64,000 nt of DNA from SCGC-AG-212-J23 sp036406675 (GCA_036406675.1 DASXAO010000106.1:1-64000); one strand, 5' to 3'. Positions 56,073 through 64,000 are shown, counted from the stretch's first letter. Numbers and translations are program-made. The notes: generated by a model not told the origin, from the letters alone.

Positions 56073-57353
56073 ATGAGCTTCGTGAACAGGCTGGCCGTCG
56101 CTTTGACCGCGGCGGCTGCGGCAACGGCGGCGACGGGCGCGGCGGCGCAGAACGTCAAGATCGGCGTCGTGGCGTTCATCTCGGGTCCGGCGGCGGCGCC
56201 GTTCGGCGTACCGGCGAAGAACGCCGCCGACTTCGTGATCGACGAGCTGAACGCCGGCAAGGGCCCGGCGCCTTACGGCAAGAAGGGCTTCGGCGGCGCC
56301 ACCATCGAAACGGTGGTCGTCGACGAGGCCGGCAGCACCACCACGCAGGTCACGGAGTTCCGTAACCTCGTGCAGCGGCACAACGTCGACCTCGTGATCG
56401 GCTACATCTCGAGCGGCAACTGCCTCGCGATCGCGCCGGTGGCGGAGGAGCTGAAGAAGTTCACCAACTTCTTCGACTGCGGCACGCCGCGCATCTTCGA
56501 GGACGCCTCGTACAAGTACGTGTTCCGCACCTCGCCCACGGCGACCATGGACAGCGTCGGCGCGGCGCTCTACGTGAAGGACTTGAAGCCGAACCTCAAG
56601 TCGATCGCCGGCCTCAACCAGAACTACGCCTGGGGCCAGGACTCGTGGGGCGATTTCGAGCTGGCGATGAAGGTGCTGGTGCCCAGCCTCGAGGTGAAGA
56701 CCTCGCAGATGCCCAAGCTCTTCGCCGGCCAGTACAACGCCGAGATCTCGGCGCTGCTCGGCGCCAAGGCCGACGTCATCCATTCGAGCTTCTGGGACGG
56801 CGACCTCGAGGCGCTCATCCTGCAGGGCGGGCCGCGCGGGCTCATGAAGAGCAGCCTCACCATCCTGACGACGGGCGAGACCGCGATGCACAAGCTCGGA
56901 GCCCAGATTCCCGACGGCACCGTGCTCGGCGCACGCGGCCCCTTCGGCCCCTACGCGCCGAACAACGCCTTCAACCAGTGGTTCGCGAAGGGCTTCGAGG
57001 CGCGCTTCAAGGCGCCGCCCAACTACGCCTCCTACCAGATGGCGCAGGCGATCCTCGGCGTGAAGCTGGCATGGGAAAAGGCCATGGACAAGGCGGGCGG
57101 CAAGCGCCCGACCAACGAGCAGGTCGGCGAGGCGCTCGAGAACATGACCTTCGAGGGTCCCGGCGGCACGGTGCGCATGGCGATCGGCAAGGGGCACCAG
57201 GCGATCATGGAGACCGCGTACGGCACGACCAAGCTCGTGAACGGCAAGCTCACGCTCGTCGACGTGAAGCGCTATCCCGCGGAGAAGGTGAACCCGCCCG
57301 AGGGCCTCAAGGCGGCCGAGTGGATCAAGGGCGGCTTCAAGCACGGAAACTGA
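56073..57353 (+). CDS. LIV-type ABC transporter periplasmic substrate-binding protein
   Basis: This 426-residue type I periplasmic binding protein of the branched-chain amino acid/amide receptor family has a signal peptide (about 1-25, GAAAQ), then VKIGVVAFISGPAAAPFGVP, ETVVVDEAGSTTTQ, and LVIGYISSGNCLAIAPVAEE. The strong AAAGGAGGAGAG Shine-Dalgarno and a TAATATATT AT-rich -10 region (56041-56049) indicate high expression. It is followed by a palindromic, terminator-like element before the permease genes, which would favour receptor over permease synthesis. The ligand is not deducible; aromatic acids or amides are common. Confidence 0.92.
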   Translation: MSFVNRLAVALTAAAAATAATGAAAQNVKIGVVAFISGPAAAPFGVPAKNAADFVIDELNAGKGPAPYGKKGFGGATIETVVVDEAGSTTTQVTEFRNLVQRHNVDLVIGYISSGNCLAIAPVAEELKKFTNFFDCGTPRIFEDASYKYVFRTSPTATMDSVGAALYVKDLKPNLKSIAGLNQNYAWGQDSWGDFELAMKVLVPSLEVKTSQMPKLFAGQYNAEISALLGAKADVIHSSFWDGDLEALILQGGPRGLMKSSLTILTTGETAMHKLGAQIPDGTVLGARGPFGPYAPNNAFNQWFAKGFEARFKAPPNYASYQMAQAILGVKLAWEKAMDKAGGKRPTNEQVGEALENMTFEGPGGTVRMAIGKGHQAIMETAYGTTKLVNGKLTLVDVKRYPAEKVNPPEGLKAAEWIKGGFKHGN

Positions 57354-57369
57354 GCTGATCCAAACAAAA

Positions 57370-57448
57370 CAGGGATGGAACACCACGTGGAGACAGACTG
57401 GGGACAGACCTTAAGGTCTGTCCCCTCGTGGTCCGTCCCTGATTTTTT
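57370..57448 (+). repeat. Nested palindromic element with T-run between receptor and permease genes
   Basis: The inner core is a perfect 26-bp palindrome (57400-57425): GGGGACAGACC, TTAA, GGTCTGTCCCC. An outer arm CAGGGATGGA...CCACG (57370-57387) pairs, with a 3-base bulge and one mismatch, with CGTGGTCCGTCCCTG (57427-57441). Six T follow (57443-57448). It can act as an attenuator/terminator. The 57427 arm is the exact complement of the 15-mer at 4187, suggesting a dispersed REP-like element. Confidence 0.75.
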
Positions 57449-58345
57449 CTGAACCAGCTTCTCTCAGTCGCGGTCGACGGCATCATCTACTCGTCGTGGC
57501 TGTTCATCGCCGCGCTAGGCCTCACGCTGATCTACGGCGTGATGAAGATCGTGAACGTCACCCACGGCAGCTTCTACGCGATCGGCGCCTACGCCGCCGC
57601 GTCGATGACCGCGGCCTGGCTTGCGCGCGGCTATCCCCCGATGCTGTCATACGCGGTGCTGGTGCTCGCCGCGATGGTCATCGCGGCGCCCTTCGCCTTC
57701 CTCATCGAGCGCGCGATCCTGCGGCCGCTGTACGCGAGGGACGAGGTGGTGATCCTGCTCGTCACCTACGCGCTTTTCCTCATCCTCGAGGACGTGGTGA
57801 AGCTGATCTGGGGCGTGAATCCGTATTTCATCGCCGAGCCGTACGCGCTGCTCGGCAGCTTCCAGGTCGCGGGAATGGCCTATCCCACGTACAACCTGGT
57901 GCTGGTCGCCGCGGCGCTTTTCTTCGGCGGCGGGCTCTGGTGGCTGCTCCATAGCACGCGCGCGGGAAAGCTTCTTCTCGCGGTGATCCACGATCCCGAG
58001 GTCAGCCGCGCGATGGGCGTGAACGTCGGCCGCTACTACCTCGCCACCTTCGCGCTCGGGTCGTTGCTCGCCGCGCTCGCCGGAGCGTTCACCGCGCCGA
58101 CGGTCTCGGTCGTCCCGGGGCTCGGGGTCGACGTGATCGTGCTTTCGTTCGCGGTGGTGGTGATCGGCGGGCTCGGCAGCCTGCCGGGCGCCGCGGTCGG
58201 CGCGGCGATGGTCGGGCTGGTGCGCTCGCTCTCGGTCCACTACATGCCGCAGGTGGAGCTTTTCGTCATCTACTTCGTGATGGCGCTCGTGCTGGCGGTG
58301 CGCCCGCGCGGGCTCTTCAGCCTGGCCGAGCCGAGAAAGATATGA
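57449..58345 (+). CDS. livH: LIV-type ABC transporter permease LivH (CTG start)
   Basis: This inner-membrane permease has about eight helices and 298 residues from CTG 57449. The family N-terminus is visible as LNQLLSVAVDGIIYSSWLFI, then ALGLTLIYGVMKIVNVTHGS. In-frame TGA at 57440-57442 and absence of ATG/GTG/TTG before GTG 57536 leave CTG as the only start preserving helix 1. EAA-like loop residues lie in GSLLAALAGAFTAP. The coding sequence begins directly after the T-run of the palindromic element. It overlaps livM by 4 bp. Confidence 0.9.
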   Translation: MNQLLSVAVDGIIYSSWLFIAALGLTLIYGVMKIVNVTHGSFYAIGAYAAASMTAAWLARGYPPMLSYAVLVLAAMVIAAPFAFLIERAILRPLYARDEVVILLVTYALFLILEDVVKLIWGVNPYFIAEPYALLGSFQVAGMAYPTYNLVLVAAALFFGGGLWWLLHSTRAGKLLLAVIHDPEVSRAMGVNVGRYYLATFALGSLLAALAGAFTAPTVSVVPGLGVDVIVLSFAVVVIGGLGSLPGAAVGAAMVGLVRSLSVHYMPQVELFVIYFVMALVLAVRPRGLFSLAEPRKI

Positions 58346-59292
58346 ATTCCGCCGGAGAGGCGCGCGACCGCACCGTTCTCATCCTCCTCGCGGCGTTTGT
58401 CCTGTTGGCGGTTGCGGGACCGTGGCTGCCGCAGTGGGCGATGTTCATCATGACGATTGCCTTCGCGCGCGGCCTGGTGGTGCTGGGCCTGCTATTGCTG
58501 CTGAGGGCAGGGCTCGTATCGTTCGGCCAGGCGCTCTTCTACTGCCTCGGCGCGTACTCGGCCGGCGCGCTCGGCCGCTTCTTCGGCGTCTCGGACATCT
58601 TCGTCGAGATGCTGGTCGGCGGCGCCGTGGCGGCGGCGACGGCGTTCGTGCTCGGCTTCCTGCTCGCACGCTACCGGGGCATCTACTTCGGGCTGCTCAG
58701 CCTCGCGCTCTCGATGATCCTGTACGGGCTGCTCGTGAAGAGCGAGGCGCTCGGCTCGACCGACGGCTTCAACATCCTGGCCTCGACGCTGCTCGGCATC
58801 CGGCCGGGCCCGGATTGGGTGCGCTACGCGGTGCTCGTCTCCGCGGCCGCGGCGGCGCTCGTCGCCGCGCTCCTCGTGCATCGCTATCTCCGCACGCCGC
58901 TCGGCCGGCTGGCGCCGGCGATCAAGGACAACGAGATCCGGGTCGAGTACATGGGCGCGTCGGCGCGCCGCGCGGTGCACGTGAAATACGTGATCGCGGG
59001 GGCGCTCGCCGGCGTCGGCGGCGCGCTCGCCGCGACGTCGGTCGGACACATCGATCCCGAGATGGCCTACTGGACCACCTCGGGCGAGTTCATCTTCATC
59101 GCGATCCTCGCCGGAACCGGAAACGTGATCGCCCCGTTCGTCGGCGCGCTGATCTACGGCGCTATCCATACGCTCGCCTATGACCTCTCGCCCAATACCT
59201 GGCAGATGAGCCTCGGCGCGGCGCTGCTCCTCCTGATCGTGTTCCTACCCGAAGGGCTGTGGTCGGCCTTCTCGCGGCTGAGGTGGCGCTGA
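58342..59292 (+). CDS. livM: LIV-type ABC transporter permease LivM
   Basis: This second permease subunit has 316 residues and about eight to nine helices. Family blocks are GLVSFGQALFYCLGAYSAG (the SLGQ-type loop), YRGIYFGLLSLALSMILYGLL, and IKDNEIRVEYMGASARRAVH, which contacts the ATPases. The start ATG 58342 overlaps livH by ATGA; livG follows after 4 bp. Confidence 0.94.
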   Translation: MNSAGEARDRTVLILLAAFVLLAVAGPWLPQWAMFIMTIAFARGLVVLGLLLLLRAGLVSFGQALFYCLGAYSAGALGRFFGVSDIFVEMLVGGAVAAATAFVLGFLLARYRGIYFGLLSLALSMILYGLLVKSEALGSTDGFNILASTLLGIRPGPDWVRYAVLVSAAAAALVAALLVHRYLRTPLGRLAPAIKDNEIRVEYMGASARRAVHVKYVIAGALAGVGGALAATSVGHIDPEMAYWTTSGEFIFIAILAGTGNVIAPFVGALIYGAIHTLAYDLSPNTWQMSLGAALLLLIVFLPEGLWSAFSRLRWR

Positions 59293-59296
59293 TTCC

Positions 59297-60070
59297 ATGG
59301 CGGTAATCCTCGACGCGAAAAGCCTGTGCAAGTCCTTCGGCGCGGTCAGCGCGGCCAACGAGGTGAGCGCGGCCATCGACAAGGACTCGGTGGTGGGGCT
59401 GATCGGCACCAACGGCGCCGGCAAGACCACCTTCATCAACATCGTCACCGGCTACCTCAAGCCCGACCGCGGCAGCATCGCCTACGAGGGCCGCGACATC
59501 ACGCGCCTGCCGCCGCGCGAGATCACGCGCCTGGGCATCTGCCGCTCGTTCCAGATCCCGCAGCTCTACGGCTCGCTTTCGGTGTTCGACAACATGCTCG
59601 TCGGCATCGGCATCGTGCTGCGGAACGCCGGCCTCGCGGGCTACTTCTCGCGCCGCGCGGCGCTCGTCCCGGGCTACGGCGAGCCGGCCGAGGCGGTCGC
59701 CGAGCGCATTCTCGGCCGCTTCGGATTGCTCGAGTACCGCGGCCGCAACGCGCAGGTCCTGCCGGGCGGCGCGCGCAAGCTCCTCGATATCGCGCTCGCG
59801 ATGGTCGCGCGCCCGCGCATCCTGCTGCTGGACGAGCCCACCAGCGGAGTGTCGGCGCAGGAGAAGTTCGGCATCATGCAGATGGTGCTCGAGGCGGTGC
59901 GCGCCGAGGGCGCGACGGTGCTTTTTGTCGAGCACGACATGGAGGTGGTGAGCCGCTTCGCGCAGCGCGTGCTTGCGTTCTACGACGGCCGCATCATTGC
60001 CGACGCGCCGCCCCGCGACGCGCTCGCGCACCCCGACGTCAAGCGCTACGTGGTCGGCAGCCGTGCTTGA
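59297..60070 (+). CDS. livG: LIV-type ABC transporter ATPase LivG
   Basis: This 257-residue ABC ATPase has Walker A GTNGAGKTT (37-45), Q-loop in CRSFQIPQLY, Walker B ILLLDEPTSGVS and switch His in FVEHDMEVV. The signature motif is LPGGARK rather than LSGGQ; the Ser to Pro change is unusual, although LIV-type G subunits do vary here. It overlaps the livF GTG start by 8 bp. Confidence 0.93.
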   Translation: MAVILDAKSLCKSFGAVSAANEVSAAIDKDSVVGLIGTNGAGKTTFINIVTGYLKPDRGSIAYEGRDITRLPPREITRLGICRSFQIPQLYGSLSVFDNMLVGIGIVLRNAGLAGYFSRRAALVPGYGEPAEAVAERILGRFGLLEYRGRNAQVLPGGARKLLDIALAMVARPRILLLDEPTSGVSAQEKFGIMQMVLEAVRAEGATVLFVEHDMEVVSRFAQRVLAFYDGRIIADAPPRDALAHPDVKRYVVGSRA

Positions 60071-60710
60071 GATCGACCGGCTGAGCGTCTCGATCGCGTC
60101 GATGCAGATCCTGCGCGACGTCTCGCTCGAGGTGCCCACCGGCTCCATGACCGGGCTCATCGGCCGCAACGGCGCCGGCAAGACCACCGTGATGAAGACC
60201 GTGATGGGCCTTCTCAAGGCGGGCCGCGGCTCGGTGCGCTTCGACGGCCGGGACCTCCTCGGCGTCGCGACCCACGAGCGGGCGCGGCTGGGCATCGGCT
60301 ACATGCCCGAGGACCGGCGCCTGATCCCGGAGCTCACGGTGGAGGAGAACGTGCTCGTCCCCGCCTGGGCCGCCGGATTCCCGGACGCGCAGGCCCGACT
60401 GCAAAAGGTCTACGAATATGTTCCCGAAGTGAAGCAATTCGCGCCGCGCAAGGGCCTGCAGCTCTCCGGCGGCCAGCAGAAGCTCGTGGCGCTCGCGCGG
60501 GCGCTGATGTGCGGCACGCGCCTGCTGCTGCTAGACGAGCCGTTCGAAGGCGTCGCGCCCGCATTGGCGCAGCGGCTCGCCGAAGTCATCGCCGGCCTCA
60601 AGCGCGAAGGGCTGTCCGTGGTGCTGTCGGAATCGGACCTGCAGCACTCCGAGCGGCTGGTCGACCGAGTCATCGCCATCGATCGCGGCTCCATCGCCGC
60701 GGGGCAGTGA
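60063..60710 (+). CDS. livF: LIV-type ABC transporter ATPase LivF
   Basis: This 215-residue ABC ATPase from GTG 60063 (MLEIDRLSVSIA) has Walker A GRNGAGKTT (34-42), signature LSGGQQKLVALARAL, Walker B LLLLDEPFEGVAP and GYMPEDRRLIPELTVEEN. It is shorter than typical LivF (about 235) because the C-terminal extension is missing. It is coupled to the flavoprotein gene downstream (TGATG), which ties that enzyme to the imported compound. Confidence 0.93.
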   Translation: MLEIDRLSVSIASMQILRDVSLEVPTGSMTGLIGRNGAGKTTVMKTVMGLLKAGRGSVRFDGRDLLGVATHERARLGIGYMPEDRRLIPELTVEENVLVPAWAAGFPDAQARLQKVYEYVPEVKQFAPRKGLQLSGGQQKLVALARALMCGTRLLLLDEPFEGVAPALAQRLAEVIAGLKREGLSVVLSESDLQHSERLVDRVIAIDRGSIAAGQ

Positions 60711-62317
60711 TGCAAGCCGACGTGCTCGTCATCGGGTCGGGCGCGGCCGGGATGTATGCCGCCATCAGCGCGGCGCGAGCGGGCTGCAGCGTAGTGCTCG
60801 TCGACCGCAGTCTCATCGGGCGGGGCGGCGCCACTGTGATGGCGCAGATGACCGTCGCAGTCGCGCTGGGCGAGCAAACGCCCGATCACTGGGAGCATCA
60901 CCTCGCCGACACGCTGAACGCCGGGCGAGGGCTGTGCGAGCCGGCGCTCTCGCGGCTCCTTTGCGAGGACGCGCCCGAATGCATCCGCGAGATGGACGCC
61001 TGGGGCGTCGGGTGGGCGCGCGCCGGCGAGCATATCAAGCAAGTTCAAGCCCCGGGACACGACCGCCCGCGCTGCGTCTACGTCGATTTCGTCAACACCG
61101 GCCCGGCGGTGTCGAAGACCCTGCGCGCGCAGCTGAACCGCATCCCCGAGATCCGCCGCATCGGCGATGTCCTCGTCACGGATCTCGCGGTTCACCAAGG
61201 TAGGTGTGTCGGCGCTCATGGTGTTCACGTCACGACAGGGAACCTGGTATCGATCGAGGCAAAGGCGACGATTCTCGCCACCGGCGGCCTCACGCGCCTG
61301 TACGCGCGCAACAGCGCGTCGATCAACATGGGCGGCGACGGTTTCGCGCTGGCATTGCGCGCGGGCGCCGAGCTCGTCGACATGGAGTTCGTGCAATTCT
61401 TTCCCATCGGGCACCTGGCGCCGCGGCTGGTCGGCATGGACCCGATCATGTGGGACCCGTTTCGCTACAAGCTCGGCGGCAAGCTGCTGAACGCCGAGAT
61501 GCAGGAATTCCTGAAGGAAGACGGGCGCTACGTCTCCGTGCGCGATCAGGCGACGCATGCCATCCTCGCCGAGGTCGCCGCCGGCCGCGGCACGCCGCAC
61601 GGCGGCGCGTGGCTCTCGTTCCGCCACTGCAGCGAGGCGGAGTTGCGCTCGGCATTCGGGCCGGTGATCGATCGCCTCGCCGCGAACGGCATCGACCTGA
61701 CGCGCCAGGCAATCGAGGTCGCGCCGATGGCGCACTACCACATGGGCGGCATCCGCGCGGACAGCGACATGCGGACGGGCGTGCCCCATCTTTTTGCGGC
61801 CGGCGAAGCCGTTGGCGGTGCGAATGGCGCCAACCGCCTTTCGGGCAACGCGATCACCGAAGCCTTCACCTTCGGCCGGCGCGCCGGCGTGCGCGCCGCT
61901 GCGCTCGCTGCGAAGACCGCAATGCCAGCGATAAACCGTCCGCCTCCCCCTTCAACGGTGCGCGATTCGTCTTTCAATGCCGCTGCGGCAATTGCAGATC
62001 TCCAAAGCGTAATGAACAAGGACGTCGGACCCTTGCGCACCCGCACTGGCCTCGAGAGGGCGCTCGCACACGTCGACAGTCTTAAGGCAATCTGCGCGGA
62101 ACTGCCGCTGCCGAAGCACGGTCTGGATCCAGAGTGGATCGACCTGCACGACCTGCGCAACATGCGCCTGGTCGCCGAATGCATCGCGCGAGCGGCGCTC
62201 GCCCGCACCGAGAGCCGCGGGGCGCACCAGCGCGGGGACTTCCCCGAGACGAGCGAGGGCTGGGAGAAGCACCAGACGATTCGACTCGCCTCCGATGGAG
62301 TGCGGCTTGAAGGCTAG
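60710..62317 (+). CDS. Fumarate reductase/succinate dehydrogenase-type flavoprotein
   Basis: This 535-residue FAD protein of the FrdA/SdhA/AprA superfamily has dinucleotide-binding VIGSGAAGMYAAISAARAG at 7-25. The substrate domain includes GGDGFALALRAGAELVDMEF. HYHMGGI and GGANGANRLSGNAITEAFTFGRRAG are canonical. The His that covalently binds FAD in SdhA/FrdA is absent: IGRGGATVMAQMTV replaces the SHTVAAQGG-type motif, so FAD is probably non-covalent. The substrate is unlikely to be succinate. Start ATG 60710 overlaps livF, and the 3' end overlaps the 2Fe-2S gene. Confidence 0.86.
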   Translation: MQADVLVIGSGAAGMYAAISAARAGCSVVLVDRSLIGRGGATVMAQMTVAVALGEQTPDHWEHHLADTLNAGRGLCEPALSRLLCEDAPECIREMDAWGVGWARAGEHIKQVQAPGHDRPRCVYVDFVNTGPAVSKTLRAQLNRIPEIRRIGDVLVTDLAVHQGRCVGAHGVHVTTGNLVSIEAKATILATGGLTRLYARNSASINMGGDGFALALRAGAELVDMEFVQFFPIGHLAPRLVGMDPIMWDPFRYKLGGKLLNAEMQEFLKEDGRYVSVRDQATHAILAEVAAGRGTPHGGAWLSFRHCSEAELRSAFGPVIDRLAANGIDLTRQAIEVAPMAHYHMGGIRADSDMRTGVPHLFAAGEAVGGANGANRLSGNAITEAFTFGRRAGVRAAALAAKTAMPAINRPPPPSTVRDSSFNAAAAIADLQSVMNKDVGPLRTRTGLERALAHVDSLKAICAELPLPKHGLDPEWIDLHDLRNMRLVAECIARAALARTESRGAHQRGDFPETSEGWEKHQTIRLASDGVRLEG

Positions 62318-62660
62318 CCTGAGAATTCGGCGCGGCTCGCCCGGCTCGGCCGGGCGCTTCGAGCGCTACGACGTGCCCTTCGAGCCGGGCCAGACCGTGC
62401 TCGACGCGCTGCGCTGGATCCGCGTGCACCGCGATCCGAGCCTCGCGATCCGCTTCTCTTGCATCAACGCCAACGCGTGCAAGGAGTGCATGATCAGCGT
62501 CGACGGCGAGACTGTTTACGCCTGCACTACGCGCCTCACCGAGGAGGAAATGACGCTGGAACCGCTGCCGAACAAGGCGCTGATCGCCGACCTCGTCACC
62601 GAGATCGCGCCACCCGACGAGCGGTTGGCTCCTGCTCGGCCGTCGCGGCCGCGCCGTTGA
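62307..62660 (+). CDS. One-domain 2Fe-2S (SdhB N-domain-like) protein
   Basis: This 117-residue protein contains only the ferredoxin-like N-domain of SdhB/FrdB. Cluster ligands are Cys52, Cys58, Cys61 and Cys73 in FSCINANACKECMISV and YACTTRL. The C-terminal 4Fe-4S/3Fe-4S domain of true SdhB is missing. TTG 62307 is chosen because GGAG lies six bases upstream; ATG 62295 is the alternative. It overlaps the flavoprotein stop, so the two very likely form a complex that passes electrons to an unknown acceptor. Confidence 0.82.
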   Translation: MKASLRIRRGSPGSAGRFERYDVPFEPGQTVLDALRWIRVHRDPSLAIRFSCINANACKECMISVDGETVYACTTRLTEEEMTLEPLPNKALIADLVTEIAPPDERLAPARPSRPRR

Positions 62661-62835
62661 GCCGCGCCGCGACCTGGTGGATCAACGCGTGACTTTGTTC
62701 GATGAGCTGCCGGCTTCGCACTACGCAGGCGCCAGCTTGCATGACGAGCTCGTCGGTGTGGCGCCTGTTTTCTTCGAGCGACCACCACGGCAAGCGAAAT
62801 GAGGGCACGACGGCGCTCCGCACGGGTACCTCCAT
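62596..62835 (-). CDS. Small hypothetical protein
   Basis: This 79-residue open frame from ATG 62835 has AAGGAA upstream. The middle segment (SLEENRRHTDELVMQAGACVV and RSRQLIEQSHALIHQVAARL) looks like a single amphipathic helix pair. It overlaps the 3' end of the 2Fe-2S gene by 65 bp on the opposite strand. No family is recognised, and it could be spurious. Confidence 0.4.
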   Translation of the reverse strand: MEVPVRSAVVPSFRLPWWSLEENRRHTDELVMQAGACVVRSRQLIEQSHALIHQVAARLNGAAATAEQEPTARRVARSR

Positions 62836-62957
62836 GGGTTCCTTAGCGGAGTGACCGGAGAGATTCCGGCTTGTACGCGCCGAGGTGCGACGACTTCAGC
62901 TGCGGTCACGCTCCTGACGGGCGTGATTTCTCAGCTTCCTCTCCTTGCCGCGAATCG

Positions 62958-64000
62958 TCAATCCCGCCGCAAGGGATGCAGCAACCCCGCTTCGCAGGCC
63001 TTGATCTGCAGGGCGAGGAACTTCGAGTAGATCCGGCACTGCGCGAAGCTGCCGGCGATGAACCAAAGCCCCGGCTGCGCGGTGCGCTGGAACATGTTGC
63101 GCAGCTCCTGGCCTTCGCCGAAGCCCCAGATCGGGCCGACGCGGGCCGCCATGTCGGCGCCGAACAGCCTGGCGACGAGGTGCTCCTGGCCTTTCCAGCC
63201 GGTAGCGAGCACCACGAGGTCGGCCTCCTTCAGCAGCGCCTCGAGCTGGTCGAGCTGCGCGAGGCCGATCTTGCCCTCGGCGATGAGATCGGAGCAGCCG
63301 ACGTTGAAGTAATACCCGCCTCCGCGCGTGAGGTACAAGAACTGCCAGCCGGTCCCGTCCTCGCCGTCGCAGAGGCGGAAGCCTCTTCGTTCGAGTCGCT
63401 CGAGCAGGTCCCGGTCGAGATTCTTCGCGTGCTGCGTCGCAAGTTGGTGTGTCTTCCTCGCCAATGCCAGGGGAACCGAGGCGGTGATGAGGTCGCAGTC
63501 CTCGATGGGTGGGCCTTCGCTGTAGAGCGAATACACGAGCTGCGCGCTCGGGTCGCAGTTGGTGATCAGGGTGGGACTGCGCTGGACGATCGTTACGTTC
63601 GCGCCCGCGGAGTAGAGGTCCTGCGCGATGTCGTGGCCGCTGTTTCCGGTGCCGATCACGATCGCGCGCTTGCCCTTCCAGGCGCCGCCATCCTCGAACT
63701 GGCAGGAATGAAGAAGCTGTCCGGCGAAGCCCTTCAGGGCAGGAATTTCCGGAATGCTCGGAATGCCGCTCACGCCGGTGGCGAGCACGACGTGTCGCGG
63801 GTGCAGCTCGCGCTTCGTTGCGTCGGCGCGCCGCACCGTCACCGACCAGCGCCCGTCCTCATCGTCGTAGCTTCCCCCCTCGAATTCCGTGCCGGTCCAG
63901 TAGTTGAGCTCCATCGCCTCGGCGTAGGACTCGAACCAGTTGGCGAGCTTGTCCTTCGGGATGTAGACCGGCCAGTTCGGCGGGAACGGCATGTACGGCA
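62958..64000 (-). CDS. Flavin-containing monooxygenase/NAD(P)-FAD oxidoreductase, C-terminal part (5' end outside window)
   Basis: The visible 347 codons belong to an FMO/Baeyer-Villiger-like flavoenzyme. Evidence: PYMPFPPNWPVYIPKDKLANW, then VVLATGVSGIPSIPEIPAL, the NADPH Rossmann motif IGTGNSGHDIAQDLYSAGA, and LVVLATGWKGQEHL. The N-terminal FAD site lies beyond base 64000. The C-terminus ends LLHPLRRD. It is transcribed toward the LIV/FrdA-like operon. Substrates of the family include ketones, amines and sulfides; none can be chosen here. Confidence 0.9.
   Translation of the reverse strand, partial: PYMPFPPNWPVYIPKDKLANWFESYAEAMELNYWTGTEFEGGSYDDEDGRWSVTVRRADATKRELHPRHVVLATGVSGIPSIPEIPALKGFAGQLLHSCQFEDGGAWKGKRAIVIGTGNSGHDIAQDLYSAGANVTIVQRSPTLITNCDPSAQLVYSLYSEGPPIEDCDLITASVPLALARKTHQLATQHAKNLDRDLLERLERRGFRLCDGEDGTGWQFLYLTRGGGYYFNVGCSDLIAEGKIGLAQLDQLEALLKEADLVVLATGWKGQEHLVARLFGADMAARVGPIWGFGEGQELRNMFQRTAQPGLWFIAGSFAQCRIYSKFLALQIKACEAGLLHPLRRD

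Noticed and set aside
54476..56365. Plus-strand open frame of 629 codons opposite the amidohydrolase and DUF1445 genes
   Set aside because: Both minus-strand genes have catalytic motifs and an exact stop/start junction; the plus frame translates to Arg-rich sequence without motifs.
57539..58345. Short LivH starting at ATG 57539
   Set aside because: It would lack the first membrane helix, which is plainly encoded upstream from CTG 57449.
1..64000. CRISPR array, IS element, prophage or toxin-antitoxin module
   Set aside because: No regularly spaced identical repeats, transposase or integrase motifs, phage structural genes or recognisable toxin pairs were found on either strand.

Overview
The window looks like a GC-rich chromosomal segment of a betaproteobacterium, most likely Burkholderiales-like and possibly environmental. 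The reasons are the gene order ispE–tRNA-Gln–prs–rplY–pth–ychF, the yebC–ruvCA–ruvB and ybgC–tolQRAB–pal–cpoB clusters, and five Bug-type (tripartite tricarboxylate transporter) periplasmic receptors, a family greatly expanded in that order. The genus cannot be named from sequence alone. I see no IS element, phage module, CRISPR array or rRNA. No gene-free gap exceeds 300 bases.

Layout. 1-4150 is a core block: the end of ispE, tRNA-Gln, prs, rplY, pth, ychF. 4.2-14.6 kb is metabolic: acetyltransferase, cytochrome c, desaturase, succinate-semialdehyde dehydrogenase, three Bug receptors, a TauD-like dioxygenase, a catalytically altered SDR, an EamA permease and a HerA-like ATPase. 14.6-20.5 kb holds yebC and ruvC-ruvA-ruvB, but four paralogous outer-membrane beta-barrel genes sit between ruvA and ruvB. 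20.6-22.7 kb is a DUF2330/RnfD-like pair. 22.7-27.8 kb is the complete Tol-Pal envelope operon, with a triplicated 32-bp tolA start region. A thiosulfate-type transporter and tRNA-Lys follow.

From about 29 kb the content is accessory. A degenerate second copy of the tRNA-Lys 3' end is followed by LysR/thiol dioxygenase, a broken cupin gene, an acetyltransferase, a pseudo-receiver, a flavin monooxygenase, a TMEM175-like channel, and a periplasmic cytochrome plus heme beta-propeller pair. Next come an AHL-lactonase-like enzyme, a Slam translocator with its predicted surface lipoprotein, an ArsR/SRPBCC pair, a 1079-aa SARP/MalT-like regulator, hydrolases and more Bug receptors.

52.7-64 kb is a catabolic/transport cluster: MetE-like protein, DUF1445 protein, amidohydrolase, a complete LIV-type ABC importer, and, with start-stop overlaps onto the last ABC gene, a fumarate-reductase-like flavoprotein with a one-domain 2Fe-2S partner. 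A flavin monooxygenase runs off the end.

The most interesting signals are regulatory or architectural. At least seven genes have a -10-like hexamer (often TAGAAT) 6-8 nt before the start codon and no Shine-Dalgarno, consistent with leaderless mRNAs. Two ATGA-coupled 11-codon mini-ORFs form a chain from tolR to tolA. ruvC and livH can only start at CTG, and livH directly follows a nested palindromic element. A 15-bp repeat is shared between loci 53 kb apart. ruvCAB is split by the barrel array. The Slam/lipoprotein pair and the LIV/FrdA-like/2Fe-2S operon are the best candidates for poorly described protein systems.
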